Shown: positions 16,016 through 25,246 of the stretch, one piece after another
How the letters are laid out: each line of letters begins with the position of its first letter
How positions within the stretch are numbered: position 1 is the first letter of the stretch
Source of the DNA: Amycolatopsis bartoniae
GTDB lineage: Bacteria; Actinomycetota; Actinomycetes; Mycobacteriales; Pseudonocardiaceae
Length of the DNA: 64,000 nucleotides
Reading direction: 5' to 3'
Assembly (NCBI RefSeq): GCF_014191255.1
Contig: NZ_JACHWH010000001.1
Coordinates: 1,178,001-1,242,000, forward strand
Notes under the pieces: model-generated
Databases searched by the model: none
What the model saw: only the letters and a program-made list of their open reading frames with translations
Told to the model about the DNA's origin: nothing
Translations under genes and position numbers: made by a program

Positions 16016-17263
16016 ATGAGCAACATCGACGTCGTGATCACCGGGCTGGGTGCCACCACGCCGCTCGGCGGGGACGTCGCGTCCACCTGGGACGGCCTGC
16101 TCGCCGGTCGCAGCGGCGTCCGCCGTATCGAGGCCGACTGGGTCGAGAGGTTCGACCTGCCGGTGAAGATCGGTGCGGCTCTCGCCGAGGAACCGACGGA
16201 GAAGCTTCCGCGTGTCCAGGCACGCAGGCTCGACCGGTGCGAGCAGATCGCCATCATCGCGGCGCGGCAGGCGTGGGCGGACGCCGGTTTCACGGAGCCG
16301 ACGGACGAGCACAGCGACGTCGAGCCCGAGCGGCTCGGCGTGTCCATCGGCACCGGTATCGGCGGCCCGGTCACCCTGCTGAACCAGGACGACCTGCTGG
16401 AGGAGCACGGCATCCGCAAGGTGTCGCCGCTGACCGTGCCCATGCTGATGCCCAACGGCCCGGCCGCGCACGTCAGCATCGAGCTGAAGGCCCGCGCCGG
16501 GGTGCACGCGCCCACCTCGGCGTGTGCCTCCGGTGCGGAGGGCATCGCCAACGGCTACCAGATGATCCAGAACGGCCGCGCCGACGTGGTGGTCGCCGGT
16601 GGTGCCGAGTCGTGCATCCACCCGATCACCATCGCCGGGTTCGCGCAGGCCCGCACGGTGTCCACGAACAACGACGACCCCGAGCACGCCTCGCGGCCGT
16701 TCGACACCGACCGGGACGGTTTCGTCCTCGGTGAGGGCGCGGGCGTCGTGGTCCTGGAACGCGAGGACCGCGCGCGGGCCCGCGGGGCGAAGATCTACGG
16801 CAGGCTGTCGGGCTACGGCATCACCTCCGACGCGTACCACATCACCGGCAACCACCCCGAGGGCATCGGTCAGGTCGCGGCCATGACCCACGCGCTGCGG
16901 ATGGCGGGGCTGACCGCGCAGGACGTCCAGCACGTCAACGCGCACGCCACCGCCACGGTCGTCGGTGACATCGGCGAGGCGAACGCGATCCGCAAGGCGA
17001 TCGGCTCGCACCCGGTCGTCACGGCCCCGAAGGGCGCGCTCGGCCACCTGGTCGGCGGTGCGGGCGCGGTCGAGGGCATCGCGACGCTGCTCGCGATCTA
17101 CCACGGCATCGTCCCGGCGACGCTGAACCTGAACAACCAGGACCCGAAGGTCGAGCTGGACGTGGTGGCCGGGGAGCCCCGCAAGGGCGACTTCACCGCC
17201 GCGATCAGCAACTCGTTCGGCTTCGGCGGCCACAACACGGCGCTGCTGTTCACCGCCGCGTAA
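16016..17263 (+). CDS. fabF: 3-oxoacyl-ACP synthase II
   Basis: 415 aa, ATG 16016 after GGGGAGAGGTCAC. It elongates acyl-ACP with malonyl-ACP. The Cys-His-His set is Cys170 (TSACASGAEG), His310 (VNAHATATVVGD) and His344 (APKGALGHLVGGAG). The C-terminal SNSFGFGGHNTAL is standard. The second motif reads HATAT instead of the usual HGTST/HATST, which should not affect catalysis. Last gene of the operon; a strong hairpin follows. Confidence 0.96.
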   Translation: MSNIDVVITGLGATTPLGGDVASTWDGLLAGRSGVRRIEADWVERFDLPVKIGAALAEEPTEKLPRVQARRLDRCEQIAIIAARQAWADAGFTEPTDEHSDVEPERLGVSIGTGIGGPVTLLNQDDLLEEHGIRKVSPLTVPMLMPNGPAAHVSIELKARAGVHAPTSACASGAEGIANGYQMIQNGRADVVVAGGAESCIHPITIAGFAQARTVSTNNDDPEHASRPFDTDRDGFVLGEGAGVVVLEREDRARARGAKIYGRLSGYGITSDAYHITGNHPEGIGQVAAMTHALRMAGLTAQDVQHVNAHATATVVGDIGEANAIRKAIGSHPVVTAPKGALGHLVGGAGAVEGIATLLAIYHGIVPATLNLNNQDPKVELDVVAGEPRKGDFTAAISNSFGFGGHNTALLFTAA

Positions 17264-17276
17264 GCGTTTCCCCCGA

Positions 17277-17313
17277 GGACGGCCGGTTCCCCCTTCCGGG
17301 GAGCCGGCCGTCC
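17277..17313. terminator. Bidirectional terminator after fabF
   Basis: GGACGGCCGGTTCCCC pairs with GGGGAGCCGGCCGTCC (16 bp, one T-G wobble) around CTTCC, in the 53-bp gap between fabF and the convergent gene at 17317. It should stop transcripts from both sides. Confidence 0.85.
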
Positions 17314-17316
17314 GTT

Positions 17317-17913
17317 TCAGCAGCGGGCGACTTCCGGCGTGGTGTACCCGGCGACGGAATCCACTCGCCAGTGTCCCTGTTCGATGGTCACCGGCAGGCT
17401 GAGCTTCCACTGCACGCAGGCGGCGCCGGGCAGCTCCGCGGGGGCCGACGCCGCGTCCTGGACGCTCGTGAAGCCCACCAGCACCCGCAGGTCCTGCGCG
17501 GTGATCGTGTCGATGCGGTAGACGAGGATGCTGCCGTCCTTCACGGACTGGTAGTCTTTCAGCCACTCCGCGCGCGACTTCGCCTGGATGCGCGCCCTCG
17601 TGACCGTGGTCTTCCACTGGTCGTAGTCGCGGTTGTTGATCGAGTCGAAGTACGTCTGCAGCAGCTGCGAGATCGCGTCGTGCTGCGGATGCGCGGCGGC
17701 GTCGGGCGTCAGCTCGACCGTGCCGGGCCCGGGCTGCTGGTCCGGCGGCCGCGCGGTGGAGGTCGGCAGCGCGAGAATGGCGTCCGGCTGCTGGTCCGGC
17801 AGGCGGTAGAGCTCCCTGGCGAGCAGGCCACCGCCGACCATCAGCGAGACGACCACGACCAGGACGGGCAGCAGCCAGCGATGGGCGTTCGGGGGAGCCG
17901 GCACTGCTGACAC
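17317..17913 (-). CDS. Membrane-anchored hypothetical protein
   Basis: 198 aa. It has a short cytoplasmic N-terminus, one membrane segment at about residues 13-33 (WLLPVLVVVVSLMVGGGLLA), a Pro/Gln/Thr-rich linker, then an outside domain of about 125 residues beginning QHDAISQLLQTYFDSINNRD, whose pattern (Tyr-Phe-x-Ser-Ile-Asn then paired strands) resembles NTF2/SnoaL-like domains. Two cysteines near the end (AACVQWK and the final Cys) could form a disulfide. I do not recognise a named family. Convergent with fabF and separated from it by a terminator. Confidence 0.75.
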   Translation of the reverse strand: MSAVPAPPNAHRWLLPVLVVVVSLMVGGGLLARELYRLPDQQPDAILALPTSTARPPDQQPGPGTVELTPDAAAHPQHDAISQLLQTYFDSINNRDYDQWKTTVTRARIQAKSRAEWLKDYQSVKDGSILVYRIDTITAQDLRVLVGFTSVQDAASAPAELPGAACVQWKLSLPVTIEQGHWRVDSVAGYTTPEVARC

Positions 17914-17986
17914 ATCGGCAGCGTAGTGGTTAACGCTGTTTTACGCGCGCGACCACCCGATGTTCGGCCGTGTCCTGCCCGACGTC

Positions 17987-18490
17987 TCACCCCACCCGGT
18001 GCAGCCAGGTGACCGGGGCGCCGTCGCCGGCGTGGCGGAACGGTTCCAGCGCCTCGTCCCAGTTGGTGGCCAGGAGCTCGTCCACGCGGTGCGCGAAGGC
18101 CTCGCCCGCGCGGGCCTGGCTCACCAGGGCACGCAGCTGGTCCTCGCCCACCACGATGTCGCCGTTGGCGCTCGTCCGCCCGTGCCACAGGCCGAGCCCG
18201 GGCGCGTAGCAGTACCGTTCGCCGTCGACCCCGGGACTGGGGTCCTCCGTGACCTCGAAGCGCAGCATGGGCCACGCCTTCAGCCCGGCGGCCAGTTTCG
18301 CCGCCGTGCCTGCGGGCGCGCTCCAGTTGCACTCGGCACGGAGCTGGCCCGGGGCGGCCGGCTGTGCCGTCCACCGCAGGTCCACTCGGGTCCCGAGGGT
18401 GCCCGAAATAGCCCACTCGACGTGCGGGCACACCGCAGACGGCGACGAGTGGACGTACACCACACCACGGGTGTTTCCACGGGTGCTCAC
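17987..18490 (-). CDS. DUF3145 family protein
   Basis: 167 aa beginning MSTRGNTRGVVYVHSSPSAV; this opening, then CPHVEWAISGTLG, LRAECNWSAPAGTAAKLAAG and LRFEVTEDPSPGVDGERYCY, are the hallmark of DUF3145, a single-copy family of actinobacteria often found near the fab cluster. No membrane segment or known catalytic motif is visible, and the function is unknown. The start ATG 18490 gives the normal family length. It does not overlap neighbours; a 192-bp gap with nothing recognisable lies upstream. Confidence 0.88.
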   Translation of the reverse strand: MSTRGNTRGVVYVHSSPSAVCPHVEWAISGTLGTRVDLRWTAQPAAPGQLRAECNWSAPAGTAAKLAAGLKAWPMLRFEVTEDPSPGVDGERYCYAPGLGLWHGRTSANGDIVVGEDQLRALVSQARAGEAFAHRVDELLATNWDEALEPFRHAGDGAPVTWLHRVG

Positions 18491-18682
18491 TGCTGACCTC
18501 CGCTACTCGACGAGGGGCGTCTTCCCCTACGACCTCGCGAGCTCGAACGTCTGCTGTGCCCTGGTGCGGCTAGAGCACATTGTGCACCGTGATCACCCAT
18601 TTGGCCACACGAACCTCACCCGTCGCAGGCACCACTTCCGTGTGGGGCGCTCCCGGCGCACCGGCAGCGCCCCGACCGGCAA

Positions 18683-20128
18683 CTAGGCGCCGAGGGACTG
18701 CGCGGCCGCGACCGTGTCAACGAGCCCGGTCCCCTTGTCGTAGCTGGAAGTGTAGGGGCCGACGGACTCGTAGGCCGCACCGTTCGCGTACTTGTACGCC
18801 GTCGACTTGATCGCGTTCTCGATGTCGGCGGGCGTCGCTGCGGGATCGGCCTGGAACAACTGCGCGACGATCCCGGTGATCTGCGGCGTGGCCATGGACG
18901 TCCCGCTGATCACGTTGTAGGTACCGATGTCCAGTGGGCCGGGCCCGTTCTCCGGCTGCAGGCCCTGCGCGCAGATCACCAGGTACGGGCGGCACGAGGA
19001 CAGGATGTTCTCGCCGGGCGCGGAGACGTCGGGCCACGTCGCCGGGTCGGTCGCCAGGCCGCGGGAGGAGAAGTCGGACACCGTGCCGTCGCGGGTGCCG
19101 GTGCCCTGGTCGTTGTAGGACGCCACGGAGATCACGCCCGGCGTCGGGTCCTGACCGGGCGGGTTGGACAGGTTCTCGGTGCCGTCGCCGCCGTCGTTCC
19201 CGTTGGCCCACACGGTGACCACGCCCTCGGCGGCCAGCGCGCGCTGGAGCTGCACGGTGGCCGAGTTCGGGTCGAACGTGCCGCCGCCGCTGGGGCCGTA
19301 GGAGTTGTTGACCACCTTGATGGGCGGGCAGGTACTCGCCGGCACGCCCGCGCCGCACGGCGCGGCGTGGTTCTCCAGCACCCAGTTCAGCGCGGCGTCG
19401 GTGCCGAGCACGAGGATCGCGAGCCCGGTGGAGATGGCGACGATCTTCGAGCCCGGCGCGGAACCACCGACCCGGGTGCCGTCCGGCAGGGTCAGGGCGT
19501 TGCCCGCGGCGATCCCGGTGACGTGGGTGCCGTGCCCGCCGAGCGAGGTGGTGTCGGTGTCGAGCGACGTCGGCACGTCGACGATGCACGAGGTGTCCGT
19601 GCCGTCGAGGCACAGGCTCTTGAGGTTGCGCACCACGCGCGTGCCGTCCGGGCCCTGGAAGGCCGGGTGCGTCGGGTCGACGCCAGTGTCGATGATCGCG
19701 ACGGAGACTCCGGTGCCGTCGAGCGCCGTGCCGTTCGCGCCGGTGAGGGTGGTGCGGGCTTCCGCGCTGCGGGTGGCGGTGGTGCCCGTGCTGCCGTACG
19801 CCACGAGCGGGTCGTTGTTCTCCACGTACGTCACGCCGGGCGCCTGGCGGACCGCGCGGACCTGGGCGGCGGAACCCTTCGCGGCGACGACGCCGATCTT
19901 GGCGAAGCGGGTGACCTCGGTGAGTCCTGCCTTGTGCACGGCCTGCGCGGCGGTGCCGACGTCGGCGGCGTGCACGAGCGTGGTCAGCTGCGTGGCCGGG
20001 GCGGCCGTGGACAGCAATGCGTTCAGCGACCCTGAAACGGGCGCGAGCGGGGTCTGCGCGGTGGCGGTGGGGGCGAGGACGATCGGGAGGGCGAGTACGG
20101 CGGCGGCTAGTGCACATCTTCTGCGCAT
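18683..20128 (-). CDS. Secreted S8 (subtilisin-like) serine protease
   Basis: 481 aa from ATG 20128, placed by GAGGAGAAG upstream. A Sec signal peptide (ALAAAVLALPIVLAPTATAQ) ends near residue 25; a propeptide follows to about 110. The triad is Asp147 (AIIDTGVDPTHP), His199 (GGHGTHVTGIAAG) and Ser411 (ISGTSMATPQ); oxyanion Asn311 lies in WANGNDGG. Several cysteines (CLDGTDTSC, CGAGVPASTC, CRPYLVIC) should form extracellular disulfides. No C-terminal anchor is visible, so it is probably released. The divergent gene at 20312 shares a 183-bp promoter gap. Substrate unknown. Confidence 0.92.
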   Translation of the reverse strand: MRRRCALAAAVLALPIVLAPTATAQTPLAPVSGSLNALLSTAAPATQLTTLVHAADVGTAAQAVHKAGLTEVTRFAKIGVVAAKGSAAQVRAVRQAPGVTYVENNDPLVAYGSTGTTATRSAEARTTLTGANGTALDGTGVSVAIIDTGVDPTHPAFQGPDGTRVVRNLKSLCLDGTDTSCIVDVPTSLDTDTTSLGGHGTHVTGIAAGNALTLPDGTRVGGSAPGSKIVAISTGLAILVLGTDAALNWVLENHAAPCGAGVPASTCPPIKVVNNSYGPSGGGTFDPNSATVQLQRALAAEGVVTVWANGNDGGDGTENLSNPPGQDPTPGVISVASYNDQGTGTRDGTVSDFSSRGLATDPATWPDVSAPGENILSSCRPYLVICAQGLQPENGPGPLDIGTYNVISGTSMATPQITGIVAQLFQADPAATPADIENAIKSTAYKYANGAAYESVGPYTSSYDKGTGLVDTVAAAQSLGA

Positions 20129-20311
20129 CGGCTTCTCCTCGGGTCGGCGGGCAGCCGTCCTCCTAACGAGGAGCACACGCTTGAGTGACGACGGTCACTG
20201 TGCGCCAGAATCCGGGCAGACGGAGGATGGGATTTTCACACTGCCGGGCCAGTGGACCATCACTGCGCGCTAGCGTAAGCAGCCAGCAGCCACCGTCAGG
20301 GGGAGGTTCAG

Positions 20312-21727
20312 GTGCGGCTCGTCCGGCTCGGGCAACAGCCGTCTCGCGTGGCCGACGACATCCGCGCGGCGCTCGCGTCACTCGGCCGGGGGAACACCGT
20401 CGTCGGCGGGGTGGCGCTGGTCGGGGTGCGGCCGATCCCGTCGGTCCGCAGCGTCGACGCGGTGGTCGTGCTGCCGCGCGGAGTGGTGGTCGTGCTCGGC
20501 GTGGACCTGCCCGAACCCGCGATGAAGCTCGAAGCGCCGCTGGCGGGGGCGTGGCGCGCGGACGGCTGGCCGCTGCCGGCGCAGGACCACGCGGTCAACC
20601 CGGGTGCGCCGAAGCTGGCGCTCGCGGAGTCGATCGCGAAGCAGCTGCGGCCCAGGGTGCCCGCGGAGCTGCCGATCGGCACGATCCTCGCGGTGGGGCC
20701 GTTCGTCGACCAGGTGGACCAGCCGCCCGCCGACGTCACAGGCGCGGTCCGGGTGCTGCACCCGACGGCGACGCACATGCTCGCGGCCACCGTCTCGCTC
20801 GCGTCCGCGCCGAAGCCGTGTTCGGTGGAGGAGGCGCGCGCACTGTTGAAGGCGCTGGCTCCGGAAGCGCCGCCGATTTCCGACGAGGCGTTGCGCGCGG
20901 AAGGTTTCGGCGCCTTCGCGGAAGAGCCCGAGGCGACGGAGAAGCTGGCGCCACCGAAGCAGGCACCGAAGGTCACGAAGAAGATCGCGCCTCCGCAGCC
21001 GGAGCCCGAGCCCACGGAAAAGATCGCGCCACCACCGCCGCCACCGCCGCGCCCTCCGGTGAAGGCGCGTCCGCAGCTGCCGCCGCCGCGGCCGATCGAG
21101 GTGACGGCGCCGGTGCCGCGGGTCACGGCGGCGGTGCCGGTGCGGATGCCCGTGCAGGAGAAGCCGCGGACGGTGCGGTGGCTGCCGATCGGGGCGATCG
21201 GCCTGCTGGCGGTGCTGCTGGTGACGGCGATCGTGCTGGCGACGACGAGCGGGGGCGATCCGGAGACCGCGCCCCCGCCGCCGCAGCAGGTGGTGCAGGG
21301 GATTCCGCTGGTGCAGCGCGCGGCGGCGACGGACGCGCAGTGCGCGGCGCACGCCGTCGGGGATCTGCAGGTGAGCCTGCAGCACGGCGGCTGCGCGAGC
21401 ATGACGCGGGCGAGCTTCGAGGCGACGGTGGGCGGCAGGCCGGTGGCGGTGTCGCTGGCGGTGGTGTCCTTCGCCGACGCGACCAAGGCAACGGCGTTCA
21501 AGAAGGCTGCGGACACCCCGGGCGGCGGCAGCGTGACCGACCTGGCCGGGGAGACGGGCAAGTGGCCGCGCACACCGCGCTTCGACGGCACGGCGGCCTA
21601 CCTCAGCTCCGCCAACGGCACCACGGTGCGTCTCGTGCTGGCAGCCTGGTTCGACCAGCCCTCGACGGCGAACGACCCGGCCCTGCTGCAAGCGGCGCAG
21701 GCCGCTTTGGGCGCGAAGGTTTCCTGA
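20312..21727 (+). CDS. Pro-rich single-pass membrane protein
   Basis: 471 aa. The N-terminal domain (about 1-190) has strands such as VRSVDAVVVLPRGVVVVLGV that recall the start of nuclease-related (NERD) domains, but no catalytic set is evident. A Pro/Lys/Glu-rich stretch follows (about 205-285; repeated TEKLAPP, TKKIAPP, TEKIAPP), then a membrane helix at about 293-313 (WLPIGAIGLLAVLLVTAIVL) and an outside C-terminal domain with two cysteines (DAQCAAHAVG, HGGCASMTRA). The fold suggests a cytoplasmic sensor linked to an external domain. I do not recognise the family. It converges with the flavoprotein gene, 7 bp away. Confidence 0.75.
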   Translation: MRLVRLGQQPSRVADDIRAALASLGRGNTVVGGVALVGVRPIPSVRSVDAVVVLPRGVVVVLGVDLPEPAMKLEAPLAGAWRADGWPLPAQDHAVNPGAPKLALAESIAKQLRPRVPAELPIGTILAVGPFVDQVDQPPADVTGAVRVLHPTATHMLAATVSLASAPKPCSVEEARALLKALAPEAPPISDEALRAEGFGAFAEEPEATEKLAPPKQAPKVTKKIAPPQPEPEPTEKIAPPPPPPPRPPVKARPQLPPPRPIEVTAPVPRVTAAVPVRMPVQEKPRTVRWLPIGAIGLLAVLLVTAIVLATTSGGDPETAPPPPQQVVQGIPLVQRAAATDAQCAAHAVGDLQVSLQHGGCASMTRASFEATVGGRPVAVSLAVVSFADATKATAFKKAADTPGGGSVTDLAGETGKWPRTPRFDGTAAYLSSANGTTVRLVLAAWFDQPSTANDPALLQAAQAALGAKVS

Positions 21728-21734
21728 GGAACCC

Positions 21735-23129
21735 CTACAACCCGTACGTCTCCAGCAGCCGTAGCCAGACCTCGCTCATCGTCGGGAACGCCGGGACCGC
21801 GTGCCACAGGCGGCGCAGCGGCACCTCGCCCACGACGGCGATCGTCGCGGAGTGCAGGAGCTCCGCGACGTCCTGGCCGACGAACGTGACGCCCACGAGC
21901 ACCTCCCGCTCGGTGTCCACCACCATCCGCGCCTTGCCCGTGTACCCGTCGGCGTGCAGGGCCGAGCCCGCCACCGCGATGTCGACGTCCACCACCCGGT
22001 GCGGCTCGCCCTCCTCCGCCGCCGCGAGGCCGACCGACGCCACCTCCGGATCCGTGAACACCACCTGCGGCACGGCGTAGTGGTCCGCCGTGCTCGTGTA
22101 CTGGCTCCACGGCGCCGTGTCGACCACCTCGCCCGCCGCCTTCGCCGCGATCACGTCGCCCACCGCCCGCGCCGCGTACTTGCCCTGGTGGGTCAGCGGC
22201 GCGCGGCCCGTCACGTCACCCGCCGCGTACAGCCAGCCACCGTCCACTTCGGACACCAGGCCCGTGTCGTCGACCGCCAGCGTGCTGCCCGCCTTCAACC
22301 CGACCGACTCCAGTCCGAGCTCGTCCGTCGCGGGACGACGGCCGGTGGCGACGAGGAGCTTGTCGGCGGTCAGCGTCTGCCCGTCCGTCAGCTCCAGCCG
22401 CGCCGCTCCGTCCACTTCGGAAGCCCGCACGAGGCCCGAGTCCAGGTGCACGCGAACGCCGTCCGCGCGCAGACCCGCCACCACGAGGTCCCCAGCGAAC
22501 TCCGGATACCTCGGCAGCGGCCGCGGCCCGCTCACGACCAGGTCCACCCGCGCGCCGAGCCGCGCCCACGCCTGCGCCATCTCGACCCCGACCACCCCGC
22601 CGCCGAGCACCGCGAGCCGCGCCGGGACCTCGCTCGCCGTCGTCGCCTCCCGCGAACCCCACACCGGAACCTCGTCGAGCCCGGGGATGTCCGGCGTCTT
22701 CGGCACGCTCCCGGTGCAGACCACCACCGCGTGCCGCGCGCGCAGCACCCGGTCAGCGTCCACTGTGACCTCTCGCTCACCGGTGATCCGCGCGTGCCCC
22801 CGCACGACGTCGATGCCCGCGCCCCGCGCCCACTCGACCTGACTCGCGTCGTCACCACCGTGGGTGAAAGAGTCGCGACGCTCGAAGACCTTCGCGGGAT
22901 CGATCGTGGCGCCCACGGGAACGCCGGGCAGCCGCCGCGCCGCGGCGAGCGCGTTTCCCGGACGCAACAAGGCTTTACTCGGGATGCAGGCCCAGTACGA
23001 GCACTCCCCGCCGAACCGTTCGTGGTCCACCAGCGCGGTGCGCAGGCCGCCCCGCACGGCCCGGTCGGCCGCGTTCTCCCCCACCGGGCCGCCGCCGATC
23101 ACCACCACGTCGAAAGTCTCTTCGGTCAT
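21735..23129 (-). CDS. FAD-dependent pyridine nucleotide-disulfide oxidoreductase
   Basis: 464 aa from ATG 23129 (MTEETFDVVVIGGGPVGENA). It has an FAD-binding GxGxxG at the N-terminus and a redox disulfide Cys43-Cys48 in [17 protein letters not shown]. The NAD(P) site is LAVLGGGVVGVEMAQAWARL, the second FAD motif is GGWLYAAGDVTGRAPLTHQG, and a C-terminal dimerisation domain follows. The active site has CSYWAC where lipoamide dehydrogenase has CLNVGC, and the C-terminal His-Glu pair is HAVPAFPTMSE, so this is a Lpd/mercuric-reductase-like enzyme of uncertain substrate, not the E3 of the window (that is 49183-50580). Divergent from the Lsr2-like gene, 82 bp apart. Confidence 0.88.
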   Translation of the reverse strand: MTEETFDVVVIGGGPVGENAADRAVRGGLRTALVDHERFGGECSYWACIPSKALLRPGNALAAARRLPGVPVGATIDPAKVFERRDSFTHGGDDASQVEWARGAGIDVVRGHARITGEREVTVDADRVLRARHAVVVCTGSVPKTPDIPGLDEVPVWGSREATTASEVPARLAVLGGGVVGVEMAQAWARLGARVDLVVSGPRPLPRYPEFAGDLVVAGLRADGVRVHLDSGLVRASEVDGAARLELTDGQTLTADKLLVATGRRPATDELGLESVGLKAGSTLAVDDTGLVSEVDGGWLYAAGDVTGRAPLTHQGKYAARAVGDVIAAKAAGEVVDTAPWSQYTSTADHYAVPQVVFTDPEVASVGLAAAEEGEPHRVVDVDIAVAGSALHADGYTGKARMVVDTEREVLVGVTFVGQDVAELLHSATIAVVGEVPLRRLWHAVPAFPTMSEVWLRLLETYGL

Positions 23130-23211
23130 GCGCCCAGCGCACACCAGGCGGGCGCCGCATGCAAGCCCGGGAGGTATTCTCAGCGGAGTATTCGAGTACG
23201 GGAGGTTTTCG

Positions 23212-23859
23212 GTGGCCAAGAACACCGCGGTGCAGTTGCTGGACGACCTGAACGGAGAACCCGCTCAGGAGCAGGTCCGGTTCGGCCTGGACGGGGTCGA
23301 CTACGACATCGACCTCTCCGACGAGAACGCCGGGAACCTGCGCGAGATCCTGGCGCGCTACGTCCAGCACGGCCGCCGCACCGGCGGGCGCAAGCGGCCC
23401 GTCCGTCGCCTCGCGCCGCCCACCCGCGGCCGCCGCAAGCCCGCCGCTTCCCGTACCGCGGCGGCGAAAACCGCGGAGACCACCGCCCGCAAGCGCACCC
23501 CGGCGAAGGCCACCGCGCCCGCGAAGCCGGCCGCGGAGAAGAAGACCGCACCGGCGAAGAGCACCGCGAGCAAGGCGAAGCCCGCCGCGGCGAAGAAGGC
23601 CGAGCCCGCCGCCAAGAAGGCGGCCGCGCCGAAGAAGACCACGGCGGCGAAATCGACGGCCACCAAATCGGCCACCACCCGGAGCACCGCCGCGAAATCG
23701 ACGGCGAAAACTCCGAAAACGGCGGCCGCGAAATCGACGGGAACGAAGGCGAGCGCCAAGAAGCCGGCGGCCGCGAAGAAGACCACGGCAGCCGAAAAGG
23801 CGCCGCGCCGCGCCACCCGCAAGGCGCCGCCGGTGGTGTTCTCCAACGCCGAGAAGTAA
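23212..23859 (+). CDS. Lsr2 N-terminal domain fused to histone H1-like tail
   Basis: 215 aa, GTG 23212 behind GGGAGG. Residues 1-58 (VAKNTAVQLLDDLNGEPAQE, VRFGLDGVDYDIDLSDENAG, LREILARYVQHGRRTGGRKR) align with the Lsr2 dimerisation domain. The C-terminal Lsr2 DNA-binding domain with its RGR AT-groove motif is absent. From about 66 to 205 the chain is almost only Lys, Ala, Thr, Pro, Ser and Arg, with repeats such as AAKST, PAKST, KKTTAAK, like the tails of HupS/Hlp and eukaryotic H1. It ends PPVVFSNAEK. Inference: a nucleoid protein that dimerises through the Lsr2 fold but binds DNA without sequence preference. Convergent with pntB. Confidence 0.88.
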   Translation: MAKNTAVQLLDDLNGEPAQEQVRFGLDGVDYDIDLSDENAGNLREILARYVQHGRRTGGRKRPVRRLAPPTRGRRKPAASRTAAAKTAETTARKRTPAKATAPAKPAAEKKTAPAKSTASKAKPAAAKKAEPAAKKAAAPKKTTAAKSTATKSATTRSTAAKSTAKTPKTAAAKSTGTKASAKKPAAAKKTTAAEKAPRRATRKAPPVVFSNAEK

Positions 23860-23863
23860 TCCG

Positions 23864-25246
23864 TCAGAGGTTCTTCAGCTCCTCGACCACCTCGCCGACC
23901 GAGCTCTTGGCGTCGCCGAAGAGCATGCTCGTGCGGGGTTCGTAGAACAGGTCGTTGTCGATTCCCGCGAAACCGGAGCTCATCGAGCGTTTCAGCACGA
24001 TGACCGAACGGCTCGCGCTGACATCGAGGATCGGCATTCCGTAGATCGGTGAGTTCGGGTCGCTGCGGGCGGCGGGATTCGTCACGTCGTTCGCACCGAT
24101 CACCAGCGCCACATCGGTCTGCGGGAATTCCGAATTGATGTCGTCCATTTCCTTGAGCTGCTCGTAGGGCACGTCGGCCTCGGCGAGCAGCACGTTCATG
24201 TGGCCCGGCATCCGCCCGGCGACGGGGTGGATGGCGTAGGACACCGAAATCCCCTTCGATTCCAGCAGCTGGCCCATTTCGCGGACCGCGTGCTGGGCCT
24301 GGGCGACCGCCATTCCGTAGCCGGGCACCACGACGACCTTGCTCGCGTACGCCAGCTGCACCGCGGTGTCGGCGGCGGTGGTGCTGCGCACCGGACGTTC
24401 TTCCCGCGTGCCGGACGCCACCGCCGTCGTGCCACCGAACCCGCCGGCGACGATCGCCGGAATGGAACGGTTCATCGCCTTCGCCATGAGGTTCGTCAGG
24501 ATCGAACCCGACGCGCCGACGATCATGCCCGCGACGATGAGCGCGGTGTTGTCCAGCGCGAGACCCATCGCGGCGGCGGACAACCCGGTGAACGCGTTGA
24601 GCAGGGAGATCACGACCGGCATGTCGGCGCCGCCGATCGGCAGCACCACCATCAAGCCGAGCACCGCCGCGGCCAGCAGCAGCACGATCATCAGCACTTC
24701 GGCGTCGACGCCCGCGATCACGGCCACCGCACAACCGACCGCCGCCAGCAGCAGCACAATGTTCAACGGCTGCTGCAGCGCGCGCAGCGTGATCGGGCGC
24801 CCTGGCAGGATCTCCTGCAGTTTCCCGAACGCGATCAGCGAACCCCAGAAGGAGATCGAGCCGATGAGCGCCGCGAACAACGACGCGATCGCTATATAGC
24901 GGGGCTCGGCGGAATAGCCGTCCGTGGTGCGGAACTCGACCCACGCGATGAGCGCGACCGCGCCACCGCCGACGCCGTTGAACAACGCCACCATCTGCGG
25001 CATCGCGGTCATCTTCACCCGCCGCGCCGCGGGCACACCGACGACGATGCCGATTCCGATGCCGAGCGCGATCAGCACCCAGTTGCCCATGCCCGGCGTC
25101 AGCAGCGTCGCGACCACCGCGATCACCATGCCCACGGCGGCGATCCAGTTGCCGCGCACCGCGGTGCGCGGGCCGGTGAGGCCCATCAGGCCGTAGATGA
25201 ACAACGCGAACGCGACGATGTAGAGGACCGCGATGAGGTCAGTCAT
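23864..25246 (-). CDS. pntB: NAD(P) transhydrogenase subunit beta
   Basis: 460 aa with about nine membrane helices (LIAVLYIVAFALFIYGLMGL and on) and a C-terminal NADP(H)-binding domain III containing VVVPGYGMAVAQAQHAVREM, the HPVAGRMPGHMNVLLAEADV loop, and IGANDVTNPAARSDPNSPIY. With PntAA/PntAB it couples hydride transfer between NADH and NADP+ to proton flow across the membrane. ATG 25246 overlaps the end of pntAB by 8 bases, so the operon is tightly coupled. It ends 4 bp from the convergent Lsr2-like gene. Confidence 0.96.
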   Translation of the reverse strand: MTDLIAVLYIVAFALFIYGLMGLTGPRTAVRGNWIAAVGMVIAVVATLLTPGMGNWVLIALGIGIGIVVGVPAARRVKMTAMPQMVALFNGVGGGAVALIAWVEFRTTDGYSAEPRYIAIASLFAALIGSISFWGSLIAFGKLQEILPGRPITLRALQQPLNIVLLLAAVGCAVAVIAGVDAEVLMIVLLLAAAVLGLMVVLPIGGADMPVVISLLNAFTGLSAAAMGLALDNTALIVAGMIVGASGSILTNLMAKAMNRSIPAIVAGGFGGTTAVASGTREERPVRSTTAADTAVQLAYASKVVVVPGYGMAVAQAQHAVREMGQLLESKGISVSYAIHPVAGRMPGHMNVLLAEADVPYEQLKEMDDINSEFPQTDVALVIGANDVTNPAARSDPNSPIYGMPILDVSASRSVIVLKRSMSSGFAGIDNDLFYEPRTSMLFGDAKSSVGEVVEELKNL

